A DNA stretch of 64,000 nt from Streptomyces tuirus (lineage in GTDB: Bacteria > Actinomycetota > Actinomycetes > Streptomycetales > Streptomycetaceae), in contig JAGTPG010000001.1 in NCBI GenBank assembly GCA_018195615.1, positions 1,798,001 through 1,862,000 of the forward strand. Direction: 5' to 3'. Positions 47,424-57,260 of the stretch are shown piece by piece. Every line of letters begins with the position of its first letter. Positions within the stretch are counted from its first letter, which is position 1. The notes beneath the pieces are model-generated. The model searched no databases. It worked only from the letters and a program-made list of their open reading frames with translations, and had not been told where the DNA came from. The translations under genes and the position numbers were made by a program.

Positions 47424-47483
47424 GCGCAACCTTTCGAAAGCAACTACCGTTGTCCAGCAGGGAGACCATCGAGAGGGGCCGAC

Positions 47484-48262
47484 GTGACCACCACCGCAGA
47501 CAGTGCCACCATCACTGCCCAGGACCGCTCCCAGGGCCGACTGGAGCCGGTGCACGCGATGAACGAAGCCGCGAACCCTGAGGGGCACAAGCGCTCCCTG
47601 CCGGGCCGACCTCCCGGCATCCGGGCGGACAGCTCGGGCCTCACCGACCGGCAGCGCCGCGTGATCGAGGTGATCAGGGACTCGGTGCAGCGGCGTGGCT
47701 ACCCGCCGTCGATGCGCGAGATCGGCCAGGCCGTCGGCCTCTCCAGCACCTCCTCCGTCGCACACCAGCTGATGGCGCTGGAGCGCAAGGGCTTCCTGCG
47801 CCGCGACCCGCACCGGCCGCGCGCCTACGAGGTGCGCGGGTCCGACCAGGCCGCCTCGGTGCAGCCCACGGACACCGCGGGCAAGCCGGCCGCGTCGTAC
47901 GTCCCACTGGTCGGCCGCATCGCCGCCGGTGGGCCGATCCTCGCCGAGGAGTCCGTCGAGGACGTCTTCCCCTCCCCCGCCAGCTCGTCGGCGACGGTGA
48001 GCTGTTCGTGCTGAAGGTCGTCGGTGACTCGATGATCGAGGCCGCGATCTGCGACGGCGACTGGGTCACGGTCCGCCGCCAGCCGGTCGCCGAGAACGGC
48101 GACATCGTGGCCGCCATGCTCGACGGTGAAGCCACGGTCAAGCGCTTCAAGCGCGAGGACGGCCATGTCTGGCTCCTGCCGCACAACGCGGCCTACGAGC
48201 CGATCCCGGGCGACGACGCGACCATCCTCGGCAAGGTGGTGGCCGTACTGCGCCGCGTCTGA
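47484..48262 (+). CDS. lexA: SOS repressor LexA (one frameshift)
   Basis: About 259 aa. N-terminal extension (~50 residues), then a winged helix ([54 protein letters not shown]), the self-cleavage site Ala-Gly in [13 protein letters not shown] and a peptidase domain with catalytic Ser in [14 protein letters not shown] and Lys in [12 protein letters not shown]. One C is missing in 47969-47972, right in the [15 protein letters not shown] part. GTG 47484 has GAGAGGGG upstream, and an SOS box lies 61 bases before it. RecA-stimulated self-cleavage turns on DNA repair. Confidence 0.95.
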
Positions 48263-48403
48263 CGCCACGCGCCGCGTCGGGTGGGTCCCTCGGCCCGCCC
48301 TCTGACCGGGCCCCGGGACCCCTGCGCCGGTTCCGGGGCCCTGCGCTGTCCGGACCCCGGCATCCGAATGGTCTGAGGCTCGAAGTGCCCGAGGCGTGGG
48401 CGC

Positions 48404-48443
48404 GGGGGTCGGTCTGCGGCCGAGCTGCCGCAGACCGACCCCC
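48404..48443. terminator. Bidirectional terminator between lexA and helicase
   Basis: Perfect 17-base stem GGGGGTCGGTCTGCGGC with its complement and a 6-base loop, ending just before the stop of the helicase on the minus strand. Confidence 0.88.
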
Positions 48444-48448
48444 AGGAC

Positions 48449-50424
48449 TCATTCGGCTTCCGCCTGCTTCGCGACCGCGTCGATTGCCGCCAGCGACTTC
48501 CGCACCTGGTTACGGTCCGTCGTGTACCAGAAGTCGGGCAGTGACGCCTTCAGATAGCCCCCGTACCGGGCCGTCGCCAGACGCTGGTCCAGGACAGCCA
48601 CGACACCGCGGTCACCCGAGGCCCGCACGAGACGGCCGGCACCCTGGGCCATGAGGAGCGCGGCGTGAGTGGCGGCGACCGCCATGAAGCCGTTGCCCCC
48701 CGCCTCCTCCACGGCCTTCTGCCGGGCGCTCATCAAAGGGTCGTCCGGGCGGGGAAACGGGATCTTGTCCATGACCACGAGCTGACAGCTCGGTCCGGGG
48801 ACGTCGACGCCCTGCCAGAGCGACAGAGTGCCGAAGAGGCAGGTCTTCGGGTCGGCCGCGAAGTTCTTGATGAGCTCGCCGAGCGTCTCCTCTCCCTGGA
48901 GGAGGATCGGGAACTCCGGGATCCGGGAGCGCAGCTCCTCGGCGGCCAGCTGAGCACCCGCATGGAGGAGAACAGACCCAGGGTTCGCCCGCCCGCCGCC
49001 TGGATCAGCTCCGTCAGTTCGTCGAGCATGTCCGCGCGATCGCCGTCCCGCGCTGGGCGCGCCAGGTGCTTGGCGACGTACAGGATGCCCTGCTTGGGGT
49101 AGTCGAACGGCGAGCCGACGTCGATGCCCTTCCACTTCGGGAAGTCGTCGCCCTCGGAGCCCTCGGGGGCCAGGCCAAGGGAAGCACCGACGCCGTTGAA
49201 GTCGCCGCCCAGCTTCAGCGTCGCGGACGTCAGCACCACGGAGCGGTCCGCGAACAGCTTCTCCCGCAGCAGCCCCGAGACGGACATGGGGGCGACACGC
49301 AGGGAGGCACCGAAGCGGTCGTGGCGCTCGTACCAAACCACGTCCCACTCGGAGCCGTTCGTGATCCGCTCCGCCACGTCGTGCACGTTCTCCACGGAGG
49401 CCAGGGCCTGCTTGCGGACCGCGTCCTCGTCCTGGACGGACTTGTCGCGGGTCGCGCCGATCGCGGAGATGACGGTGCGGCACGCGTCGCGCAGCGCCAT
49501 GAGCGCGTATCCGAGATCCTCGGGGATCTCCTCAAGGCGGCCCGGCAGTGCCAGCTCCATCAGCCGTTCGAAACCCTCGGCGGCGGTCTGGAGCTGGTCC
49601 GCGGCCTTCTCGTTGACGAGTTTCGCGGCGCGGCGCACCGCACGGTTGACCTGGCCCGGAGTGAGCTCGCCGGTGGCGACCCCGGTGACCCGCGAGACCA
49701 GTTCATGCGCCTCGTCGACGATCAGCACCTCGTGCTGCGGGAGGACCGGGGCACCCTCGATGGCGTCGATCGCGAGCAGCGCGTGGTTGGTGACGACGAC
49801 CTCGGAGAGCTTGGCCCGCTCACGGGCCATCTCGGCGAAGCACTCCGCCCCGTAGGCGCACTTCGAGGCGCCCAGGCACTCCCTCGACGACACAGACACC
49901 TGGCCCCAGGCCCGGTCCGAGATACCGGGCGTGAGGTCGTCACGGTCGCCCGTCTCGGTCTCGTCGGCCCAGTCACGTACCCGCAGCAGGTCCTGGCCCA
50001 GCTTGCTGGTGGGCGCGGCTGCCTCGAACTGGTCGAAGAGGCCCTCCTCCTCGTCCTGCGGAACGCCCTCGTTCAGGCGGTGCAGGCACAGGTAGTTCGA
50101 CCGGCCCTTGAGCATCGCGAACTCCGGACGGCGGCGCAGCAGGGGGTGCAGCGACTCGACCGTTCTCGGCAGGTCGCGCTCCACCAGCTGGCGCTGCAGG
50201 GCCAGCGTGGCGGTCGCGACGACCACACGCTCCCCGTGCGCGAGCGCGGGCACCAGGTAGCCCAGCGACTTACCGGTGCCGGTGCCGGCTTGGACCAGCA
50301 GGTGGGAGCCGTCGTCGATCGCCTCCGCGACGGCTTCGGCCATGGCCACCTGACCGGGGCGCTCCGTACCGCCGACGGCAGTGACGGCAGCATGCAGGAG
50401 TTCGGGGAGTGAGGGCTTCGTCAT
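48449..50424 (-). CDS. DinG-type ATP-dependent DNA helicase (one frameshift)
   Basis: About 658 aa XPD/DinG-family superfamily 2 helicase. Walker A VQAGTGTGKSLGYLVP, iron-sulfur cluster Cys in NYLCLHR and CLGASKCAYGAEC (four Cys in total), DEAH box VLIVDEAHELVS, and C-terminal motifs SVVLTSATLKLGGDF and MAQGAGRLVRASGDRGVVAV. One base is missing near 48961; the repaired frame reads SSMRAAQLAAEELRSR. ATG 50424. Convergent with lexA, so it may belong to the SOS regulon, but I see no SOS box in its upstream region. It acts on damaged or structured DNA. Confidence 0.88.
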
Positions 50425-50820
50425 AGCGCGACCACCCTACGACCCAGCACTGACAAACGGGTGATCAAGGCGGGGACGAGGGGCGGGATCAAGGCCTCTG
50501 GCTCCTGGACGGGGTGGGACGACGAATGGGGGACGGGCGGTGGTGTGGCGTGGTGAGGGACACGGTGGTTCCGGCGGCGGGAGGTGCGAGCTGAGGGCGG
50601 GACGAGTGAAGGGGGCGAGTGAAGGGGGACGGGCGGAGGGAAGACAAGTGGAGGGGACTGGTGGAGCGGGGCGATCTGCGCTGCGGCGCCGGGCGAGTGG
50701 GACGACCAAGTCGCTGCGGCCGCGCAGGAAGATCGGCGGCCGTTTCCAGAATTCGTGACGTGACCGGGAACTGCGGCGACACGACCTGCGTTCAATGCGT
50801 GATGGCACGGTGACACAGGG
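50425..50820. other. Intergenic region with G/A-rich strand
   Basis: 396 bases with strong strand asymmetry: the + strand is G/A-rich with many GGG runs (for example at 50522-50560 and 50590-50640). No gene is supported. It must contain the helicase promoter and the end of the siderophore operon. Confidence 0.4.
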
Positions 50821-51702
50821 CTACATCAGGTGTCGCAGGGTCCGGTCTCGGACCATGAGGGCGGCGCGCTTGGCGGGAAGGTCGACCTCGGCGGAGAACC
50901 GGAAGCCTGCGGTCAGGAAGGCAGCGATGGAGGGGGTGTTGCGAATGTCGGGTTCCGCGATGACGCGTGCGCAGGAGGTGCGCCGCGCGAGAACGAGATC
51001 GGCCACGGACCGGAGCAACAGGCCTCCGAGACCGCGCCCTCGGTCGGCGACAGCGCCGACGAGGAGGTGGACTCCCGTGTCGTGAGGCCGGGCCGGGTAG
51101 TGACGGGCGAGCGGATCCAGGTCCGCCCGGTAGACCTCCCAGTAGCTCATCGGCGTTCCGTCCAGCACGCCGATGCACGGAACGCTGCGCCCGTCACCTG
51201 CGAGTTGGGCCTGCAGATGGCCCTCGGTCACGCTCGGCGGTCCGGACAGCTCCCAGAACGCCTCGGCGGCGGGGTCGTTCATCCAGCGGCTGACGAGCGG
51301 AAGGTCGCGCTCGATCCGCACGGGGACGAGGTGGAAGACGCCCGCGGACGTGTCGATGGGGCCCCAGTCGGCGACGCGGTCGAGGAGGTCGTCCTGGGCC
51401 GCGAGGACGGAGAGGAGGGAGGTGTCACGGATCGCGGTGGGGGAGACGGATGGCTGGGCCGTCTCATCGCCCGGCCATCGCGTTCCGTCGCTGCCGGCCT
51501 CCTCCGGGACGAAGGCGATGAGTTCGTCCGGGAGCCGCAGGTCCATGGTGTCCTCGCCCTGCTCGTCCGCACTGGAGCCGGTGAGGGCACCGGCACCGGA
51601 GTCGGCACCAGCGCCGGAGTCGGAGTCGGCATCTGAGCTGGCGTCGCACGTGACGGGGACAGCGGACGAGGTACCGGCGGTCGGGTCGGCAGGAGGCACC
51701 AA
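50821..51702 (-). CDS. Siderophore-type GNAT acyltransferase
   Basis: 293 aa. After a ~95-residue low-complexity N-terminus (Ser/Asp/Gly/Ala) comes an acetyltransferase domain of the IucB/MbtK-like (Acetyltransf_8) type: VFHLVPVRIERDLPLVSRWM, FWELSGPPSVTEGHLQAQL, VYRADLDPLARHYPARPHDT (with the family D-P-x-x-x-x-Y motif), DRGRGLGGLLLRSVADLVL, RVIAEPDIRNTPSIAAFL. It should acylate a hydroxylamine or amine of a siderophore precursor. Start GTG 51702 (AGGAGCG upstream), 73 bases after the synthetase stop, so last in the operon. Confidence 0.82.
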   Translation of the reverse strand: MVPPADPTAGTSSAVPVTCDASSDADSDSGAGADSGAGALTGSSADEQGEDTMDLRLPDELIAFVPEEAGSDGTRWPGDETAQPSVSPTAIRDTSLLSVLAAQDDLLDRVADWGPIDTSAGVFHLVPVRIERDLPLVSRWMNDPAAEAFWELSGPPSVTEGHLQAQLAGDGRSVPCIGVLDGTPMSYWEVYRADLDPLARHYPARPHDTGVHLLVGAVADRGRGLGGLLLRSVADLVLARRTSCARVIAEPDIRNTPSIAAFLTAGFRFSAEVDLPAKRAALMVRDRTLRHLM

Positions 51703-51775
51703 ACGCTCCTCTCAGGAAAGGGGTGAGGCGGGTCCTCGGGGATGAAGGAGGTCGGTTGTGATGGGGTCAAGGTGA

Positions 51776-53950
51776 TCAGGAGTGCAGGGGGTTGGCGATG
51801 GTGACGTAGACGGACTGCGTGTCGATCGGGCCGACGAGTTCGTCGAGGCCGTGCAGCCGGGTCAGCAGGTTGGCCTTGCAACGCAGGACGGGTGATTCGA
51901 GCAGCAGCGCGGGCAGCGGGGTACGCAGCCGGGCCGGGCCGGAGGCGACGCTTGCCAGGAATCGGCGGAAGGCGGCGAGCAGCAGCCGCTCGTCTGCCAG
52001 CCGCTGGGAGCCGAACGCGCCGATGAGGCCGAACACGTTGTTGACCGCCAGGTAGTACGCGAAGCGCTCGTCGGTGACCTCGTCGGAGACGAACGTGTCG
52101 CTCTGCTCTCCGATCCCGGGCAGCCGGGCGTCGAGGTCCGCGCGCCGGGACTCGCGGAAGTAGTAGCCCTGGTTGTCACGGTAGCGCCCGCCCGTGGGCC
52201 AGCCGTCGGCATCCAGCAGGAGCAGGGTGTTCTGCTGGTGCGCCTCCAGGGCGATGCCGGCCTCACCGTCCAGCCACAGCACGGGACGCACGACGTGCTC
52301 GAGGTAGCGCAGGAACCACTCGGTGGCGACGGCTCCGCGGGGTCGGCCGCTACGGCGGGCGAGGCGGGTGACGACGTCGGCCAGCCGGGACCGCAGAGCC
52401 GGGTCGTGGGCCTCGGGGTCACGGGGCCCGGCGCCGGGCCAGGCCTCGGAGTCGGGGCGTGGGGAGACGAGTCCGGCGACGCAAAGGACGTCGTCCGTGG
52501 GGTTGAACGGGTTGTGGCGGATCACCACGTTCAGTCCGGCCAACGGCGCGCCGTCGGAACCGTCGACAGCGAGCCAGGCCGGGTCGCGAACGATGTCGAA
52601 GCCCGGATGCTCGGCCCGCCACTGCTGAGCGAGTCCGCCCCGGAGCAGGCGATGGACCTCGACGCCGCGGTGCAGTTCCTTACGGAGGTTCTCACGACGG
52701 GAGTTGGTGATGCGCAGGCCCAGCGACAGCTTGAGCATGGCGGGGGCGCCGGTCCGGTAGACGGTCCGCACGGAGGAGGTGGCGTGCCAGGGAGCGCCAT
52801 GGATGCCGAGGTCACGGAGCAGGCCGCTCTCCAGCAGGGCAGCGGTCTCCGGACGGTGGCGGACATCGCGCGCCTGCCAGGGGTGCAGGGGCAGCAGGGT
52901 GTGCCCGTCCGGCAGTGGCAGGCCGGGGTCGGCCAGGCGTGCGGTGAGCCGGGCCGCGGCGACAGGGCGGCCGCGTTCGGTCCAGGCGGAGTCGGTGGCG
53001 AGGACGGAGGGAGCGACAGCCATCCAGTGCAGGGCGAAAGACCCGCGCAACTCGGGCGAGTAGAGGCGCGCTTCGGATTCGGAGAGGCCCTCGCGGCTCT
53101 TCGAGGTCGGGTGCAGGGGGTGGCCGAAGACGAGTGCCTGTTCCGCGGCCAGAAAGAGGTCGGGGCCGTCGACCGGGTGTTCCCGGCGGTCTCGGACGAA
53201 GGCGGCGACGCGGCGGAGGGAGTCGGCGACACCCGCGACCCATCCGACGCCGTCGTCGGCACCGTTGCCATCGATGGCCGGTGGGCCGGCAGTGCCCGTG
53301 AAACCTCCGTCGGCAGCATGTCCCGTGCCAATGCCTGAGGCGCCACTGGCCCCGGTGCCGGACGCGCCGCTGACACCAGTGCCGGAAGCGCCGCTGATGC
53401 CGGAGGCACCTGGGGACGTCTCCCTGGAGAGCAGAGCGGCGAGGGTGACGGCGTCTGCTGGAGGTGCGTGCTCGGGAGCGTCGGCCAGACGGGGAAAGCC
53501 GAAGCGGTGCCAGCCCGTAGGGGACCAGTAGCGGACCGGCACGAGGAGGGTTGTGCCGCTGGCAGGCAGGGGCACGCGGAGGATGCCGTCGCGGGGGGCG
53601 GGCTGGTCGGTCTCGCGTACCCAGCAGCGCAGCAGGGTCTCCACGGCCGCTGCCTGGGCGGCGGTGCGCGGGTCGGGATGAGCCAAGAGGTCTGCTGCAG
53701 GGACGTCGCCCTGTAGCCGACCGCCCCGCACCTCCGGGGCCGGCGTCTCAAGTCTCTGACGCGGGACCGCCGGGTTCGCCGATGTCGTCGCCGCGGCCCG
53801 GGAGTCGGTGCAGCTCCGTGCGGGCGTCGTGGCGTGGTCGTCGGGCTGGGGGTGGCGTTCAAGACGGGTACCTCGTGAGGTGGTTCCGGGTGGTGCGGAT
53901 GGGTCCTGGGAGCGGAGGAGTTCCACTCGGCCGGCTTGAGGGAGTGCCAA
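51776..53950 (-). CDS. IucA/IucC-family (NIS) siderophore synthetase
   Basis: About 724 aa. NRPS-independent synthetases join citrate or succinate units to amines using ATP. Core motifs: FGHPLHPTSKSREGLSESEA near residue 290, LHPWQARDV, HATSSVRTVYR, LKLSLGLRITNSRREN, and in the FhuF-like C-terminal part EAHQQNTLLLLDADGWPTGG and YYFRESRRADL. The N-terminal ~120 residues are weakly conserved and contain a GASG-type repeat; the exact start (TTG 53950, GTG 53926 or later) is uncertain, with a possible extra missing base there. It lies 18 bases after the aminotransferase, in the same operon. Confidence 0.88.
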   Translation of the reverse strand: MALPQAGRVELLRSQDPSAPPGTTSRGTRLERHPQPDDHATTPARSCTDSRAAATTSANPAVPRQRLETPAPEVRGGRLQGDVPAADLLAHPDPRTAAQAAAVETLLRCWVRETDQPAPRDGILRVPLPASGTTLLVPVRYWSPTGWHRFGFPRLADAPEHAPPADAVTLAALLSRETSPGASGISGASGTGVSGASGTGASGASGIGTGHAADGGFTGTAGPPAIDGNGADDGVGWVAGVADSLRRVAAFVRDRREHPVDGPDLFLAAEQALVFGHPLHPTSKSREGLSESEARLYSPELRGSFALHWMAVAPSVLATDSAWTERGRPVAAARLTARLADPGLPLPDGHTLLPLHPWQARDVRHRPETAALLESGLLRDLGIHGAPWHATSSVRTVYRTGAPAMLKLSLGLRITNSRRENLRKELHRGVEVHRLLRGGLAQQWRAEHPGFDIVRDPAWLAVDGSDGAPLAGLNVVIRHNPFNPTDDVLCVAGLVSPRPDSEAWPGAGPRDPEAHDPALRSRLADVVTRLARRSGRPRGAVATEWFLRYLEHVVRPVLWLDGEAGIALEAHQQNTLLLLDADGWPTGGRYRDNQGYYFRESRRADLDARLPGIGEQSDTFVSDEVTDERFAYYLAVNNVFGLIGAFGSQRLADERLLLAAFRRFLASVASGPARLRTPLPALLLESPVLRCKANLLTRLHGLDELVGPIDTQSVYVTIANPLHS

Positions 53951-53968
53951 GGGTCGCGGCGTCGGGGT

Positions 53969-55564
53969 TCATGACGCGCACGGTGCTGCTGTCGAGGCTC
54001 CATGGCATCGAGCCACCGCTCCTACGGCGTCGGCCAGGCGATCCAGCACGGCGGCCGCCTGTTCGTCGGTGATAGTCAGAGGCGGCAACAGCCGTACGAC
54101 ACTCGTGTGGCGGCCGCCGAGTCCGACGATGAGGCCGCGTCGCAGGCACTCCCGCTGGACGGCGGCCGCCAGTTCGGGCGCGGCGGGGAGGGGCCGGCGC
54201 GCGCTGTCCGGCATCGCCGGCGGCCGCGCGTCGCGCCCCGGGGCCACGTCCCGCCCCGGCCCCGCTTGCCCGTCTGAAGCCACTTGTCCGACCGAGGCCT
54301 CTGGATCACCCAAAGTTCGTGGCCCACCCGAAGCCTGTTGTCCAGCTGGACCCGGTGGACCACTCGAAGTCCGCCCCTCCGGATCCACCAACTCCACGCC
54401 GATCATCAGCCCTCTCCCCCGCACGTCGCCTACACACGCGAACTCCGTCACCAGTCCCTGAAGTCGGCTCAGCATCCGCGCCCCGAGGCTGGCCGCGCGC
54501 TCGGCGAGGTGGTTCTCCCGGACGTGGGCGAGGGTCGCCGTTCCGGCGGCCATGGCGAGTTGGTTGCCGGGGAAGGTGTCGGCGGGGCTGCCGGACACGC
54601 GGACGTCGAGGTCGTCGCGGTAGACCACGACCGCCAGCGGCAGGCTGCCTCCGATGGCTTTGGAGAGGACCATCACGTCGGGGGTCACTCCGCTGTGCTC
54701 CACCGCCCAGAAGGCGCCGGTCCGGCCGACGCCCGTCTGGATCTCGTCGGCGATCAGCGGAACCGACCGGTCGGCCGTGAGCTGTCGCATGCGCCGCAGC
54801 CAGGCGTCGGGGGCGGGAATCACCCCGCCCTCACCCTGGACGGGCTCGACGATCACCCCGGCGGGAAGCGGCACACCCGACCTGGGGTCGTCGAGGAGGG
54901 TCTCGGCCCAGCGGGCACCGAGAGCGGCGCCGCGCTCGCCCCCGACGCCGAACGGGCAGCGGTAGTCCTGCGGGTAGGGCAGGCGGACGACCCGTGCGTC
55001 GGATGCACCCTCGGTGGTCCTCCCTTCACCGGCGCCGGTGAACGCGATGAGGCCGGTCCGCCCGGTGGCCGCGCGTACGAGTTCGCAGGCGGTCTCCACG
55101 GCGTCGCTGCCGACCGGTCCGCAGAACCGTACGCGGGCGCGGTCGGCGAATCCGGGAGGCAGGGTGCGGAACAACTCGGTGACGAAGGCGTCCTTGACGG
55201 GTGTGGCCAGGTCGAGAACGTTCAACGGTGCGCCGGAGTCGAGGACCTTGCGGATGGCTTCCAGGACGACCGGGTGGTTGTGCCCGAGCGCGAGGGTGCC
55301 GGCTCCCGAGAGGCAGTCCAGGTAGCGGCGGCCGTCCGCGCCCTCGATGGTCAGTCCGCGGGCCCGCACCGGCACGATCGGCAGGGCGCGGGCGTAGGTG
55401 CGGGCCGCGGACTCGCGTGTGGACTGGCGGCGCAGGATCCCCTCGTGCGCGGCGCGGGCGCCGGGTGCCATGTCGTCGGCGGCCCCGCCGGCGAGGGGTT
55501 TCACCGGCCCGCGCCCCACAGCGGCCTCCTCGCAGGCCCATCCCCCCTGGGTCGATTCCGCCAC
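53969..55564 (-). CDS. Class III aminotransferase (diaminobutyrate type), first gene of the siderophore operon
   Basis: 531 aa PLP enzyme of the diaminobutyrate-2-oxoglutarate aminotransferase group (EctB/RhbA-like). Seen: LDCLSGAGTLALGHNHPVVL, FCGPVGSDAVETACEL, LIADEIQTGVGRTGAFWAVE and the PLP Lys in VLSKAIGGSLPLAVV, then FPGNQLAMAAGTATL. Two oddities: the usual aromatic-His pair before the substrate loop (GAYHG) is GAGEG here, and about 60 residues of Gly/Ser/Pro-rich sequence are inserted before LPAAPELAAAVQRECL. GTG 55564 has AGGGAAG upstream. No decarboxylase or N-hydroxylase gene is nearby. Confidence 0.82.
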   Translation of the reverse strand: MAESTQGGWACEEAAVGRGPVKPLAGGAADDMAPGARAAHEGILRRQSTRESAARTYARALPIVPVRARGLTIEGADGRRYLDCLSGAGTLALGHNHPVVLEAIRKVLDSGAPLNVLDLATPVKDAFVTELFRTLPPGFADRARVRFCGPVGSDAVETACELVRAATGRTGLIAFTGAGEGRTTEGASDARVVRLPYPQDYRCPFGVGGERGAALGARWAETLLDDPRSGVPLPAGVIVEPVQGEGGVIPAPDAWLRRMRQLTADRSVPLIADEIQTGVGRTGAFWAVEHSGVTPDVMVLSKAIGGSLPLAVVVYRDDLDVRVSGSPADTFPGNQLAMAAGTATLAHVRENHLAERAASLGARMLSRLQGLVTEFACVGDVRGRGLMIGVELVDPEGRTSSGPPGPAGQQASGGPRTLGDPEASVGQVASDGQAGPGRDVAPGRDARPPAMPDSARRPLPAAPELAAAVQRECLRRGLIVGLGGRHTSVVRLLPPLTITDEQAAAVLDRLADAVGAVARCHGASTAAPCAS

Positions 55565-55848
55565 GACTTCCCTGACCTCCCACTGGGCACGGGCACAGAG
55601 GACCGCGCACGGACAGCAGGCCCCTCACCGCTACAACCCCGGCCGCTCACCGGGTTACGGGTTGCCTCAAGATCCTTGCCGTGACGGAACTGTTGCGGTT
55701 CCGTCGGTCCTCCCCCACAGCCACCGCATAGTGTGTGGTGCCGTTCCCGGGCGCCGTGCGGTCGGCCTGAACCGCCCGCGACTCGGCGGAAGGCAGGGCC
55801 CAAGCACCGGTGCGTCCACGTTCGTTCCACATCAGGGGGAGTCAGATC
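55565..55848. promoter_or_regulatory. Divergent promoter region, siderophore operon / peptidase gene
   Basis: 284 bases. Inverted repeat ACGGAAC-N7-GTTCCGT at 55684-55704 is a candidate operator. I looked for an iron box of the TTAGGTTAGGCT type and found none, which is odd for a siderophore operon. Confidence 0.4.
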
Positions 55849-57071
55849 ATGCGATCCATACGGCCGTCGTCCACCGCCAGCCGAGGGGGAGGGCGCGCCG
55901 CAGGAACTCCCCCGTCCTGGCCGCCGTGGCTCTCGCCTCGGCGCTCGCGCTGACCGCCACCGCCTGCGAGTCGGGTGACGCCGCGGCGGGTGGCGAGGCC
56001 TCCGCGTCCGCGAGCGGTTCCGACGACGGCAAGCTGAGGATCCCGGACGACATCAGGGACCGGCTCCGCGAGCACGGCATCGACATCGACAAGTGGAAGA
56101 ACGGCGCCTGGAAGAACTGGGACCGGGACGACTGGCTGCGCGAGGCCAACGAGTACATCAACCCGATCATCGAGGGGCTCTGGGACCCGGACCGCATGCG
56201 GGGCGCCGAGGAGCCGGACCAGGGTGTCGACGAGGGCGACCTCTCCGGTGACCAGGGTGTCACCGATCCGACGCCCGAGCCGGTCGAGGCGCAGGCCGTG
56301 CCACCGTCGTACCACGCGAACGCCCCCACGGCCGGGAAGGTCTTCTTCGACTCACCCAAGGGCTCGGCCGTCTGCTCGGCGACCGTGGTGAAGGACCCGG
56401 CTCACCCGGGCAAGTCCAACCTGGTGTGGACGGCGGGCCACTGCGTGCACGCGGGCAAGAAGGGCGGCTGGTACCGCAACATCGCGTTCGTGCCGTCGTA
56501 CAACGACGACGGCAAGCCGGTCGCCGAACTGGAGAACGCCACCCGGGAGGACGTCGCTCCGTACGGCGTCTGGTGGGGTGACTGGGCGCAGACCTCGGAC
56601 CAGTGGATCGAGCAGGGCGGCTCGACGGGCGGCGACGGCGCGCCGTACGACTTCGCGGTCATCCATGTGACGCCGGAGAAGGGCAGTGGCGGCAAGTCGC
56701 TGGAGGAGACGGTCGGTTCGGCGTTGCCGGTCGACTTCGACGCTCCTGCCGTACCGAAGATGAAGAGCGTCACCGCGATCGGCTACCCGGCCGCACCTCC
56801 GTACGACGGGCAGAAGCTGTACCGGTGCCAGGACCGGCCGGGCCGGCTGTCGGTCACCGCCTCGGACCCGACGATGTACCGCATCGGCTGCACCATGACC
56901 GGCGGTTCCTCCGGCGGCGGCTGGGTCGCGACCGGCTCGGACGGCGAGCCGGCGCTGGTGTCCAACACCTCGATCGGCCCGGTGACGTCGGGCTGGCTGG
57001 CCGGCCCGCGCCTGGGCGACGTGGCCGAGGGCGTCTACGACTCGGTGAGCAAGAAGTTCGCGGGCCGCTGA
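55849..57071 (+). CDS. Lipoprotein serine peptidase, copy 1 (one frameshift)
   Basis: About 407 aa after correction. A signal sequence with lipobox-like TATAC (Cys near residue 40) is followed by a ~110-residue N-terminal module (IPDDIRDRLREHGIDIDKWK, GAWKNWDRDDWLREA, NPIIEGLWDPDRM) and a trypsin-like peptidase: His in VWTAGHCVHAG, Asp in GAPYDFAVIHV, Ser in MTGGSSGGGWV, with three disulfide-type Cys. One G is missing in 55885-55889, near the start. ATG 55849 follows AGGGGGA. It is paralogous to the next gene. Likely anchored on the outer face of the membrane or released, acting on cell-surface or external proteins. Confidence 0.82.
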
Positions 57072-57174
57072 GGGCCGCTTGAGGCACCTGGCACACAGGC
57101 CCGAGTACTCACGGAAACCTTCACCACGCCACCCCGGTACGCCCTCAACTCCAGGGGCATAGTGGGGACTCACG

Positions 57175-57199
57175 CCCAGGGCCCCCAGTGGGCCCTGGG
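57175..57199. terminator. Hairpin between the two peptidase genes
   Basis: Ten-base perfect stem CCCAGGGCCC with its complement around CCAGT, between copy 1 and copy 2. It suggests that the two genes are transcribed separately. Confidence 0.65.
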
Positions 57200-57260
57200 G
57201 GACGTTTCGTATGACATGCACACGCAGCACCACATTCGCACCAACGGGGGTCTTCGCACC

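Noticed and set aside
46136..47483. Cobalamin riboswitch for the B12-dependent reductase
   Set aside because: I see no B12-box or the expected helices in either gap; control by NrdR boxes explains the site.
47011..47487. Possible 158-aa protein between nrdR and lexA
   Set aside because: No family motif, overlaps the lexA start and covers the LexA box; codon pattern is poor.
55565..55848. Iron box for the siderophore operon
   Set aside because: No sequence close to TTAGGTTAGGCT or its complement; only an unrelated ACGGAAC/GTTCCGT inverted repeat.
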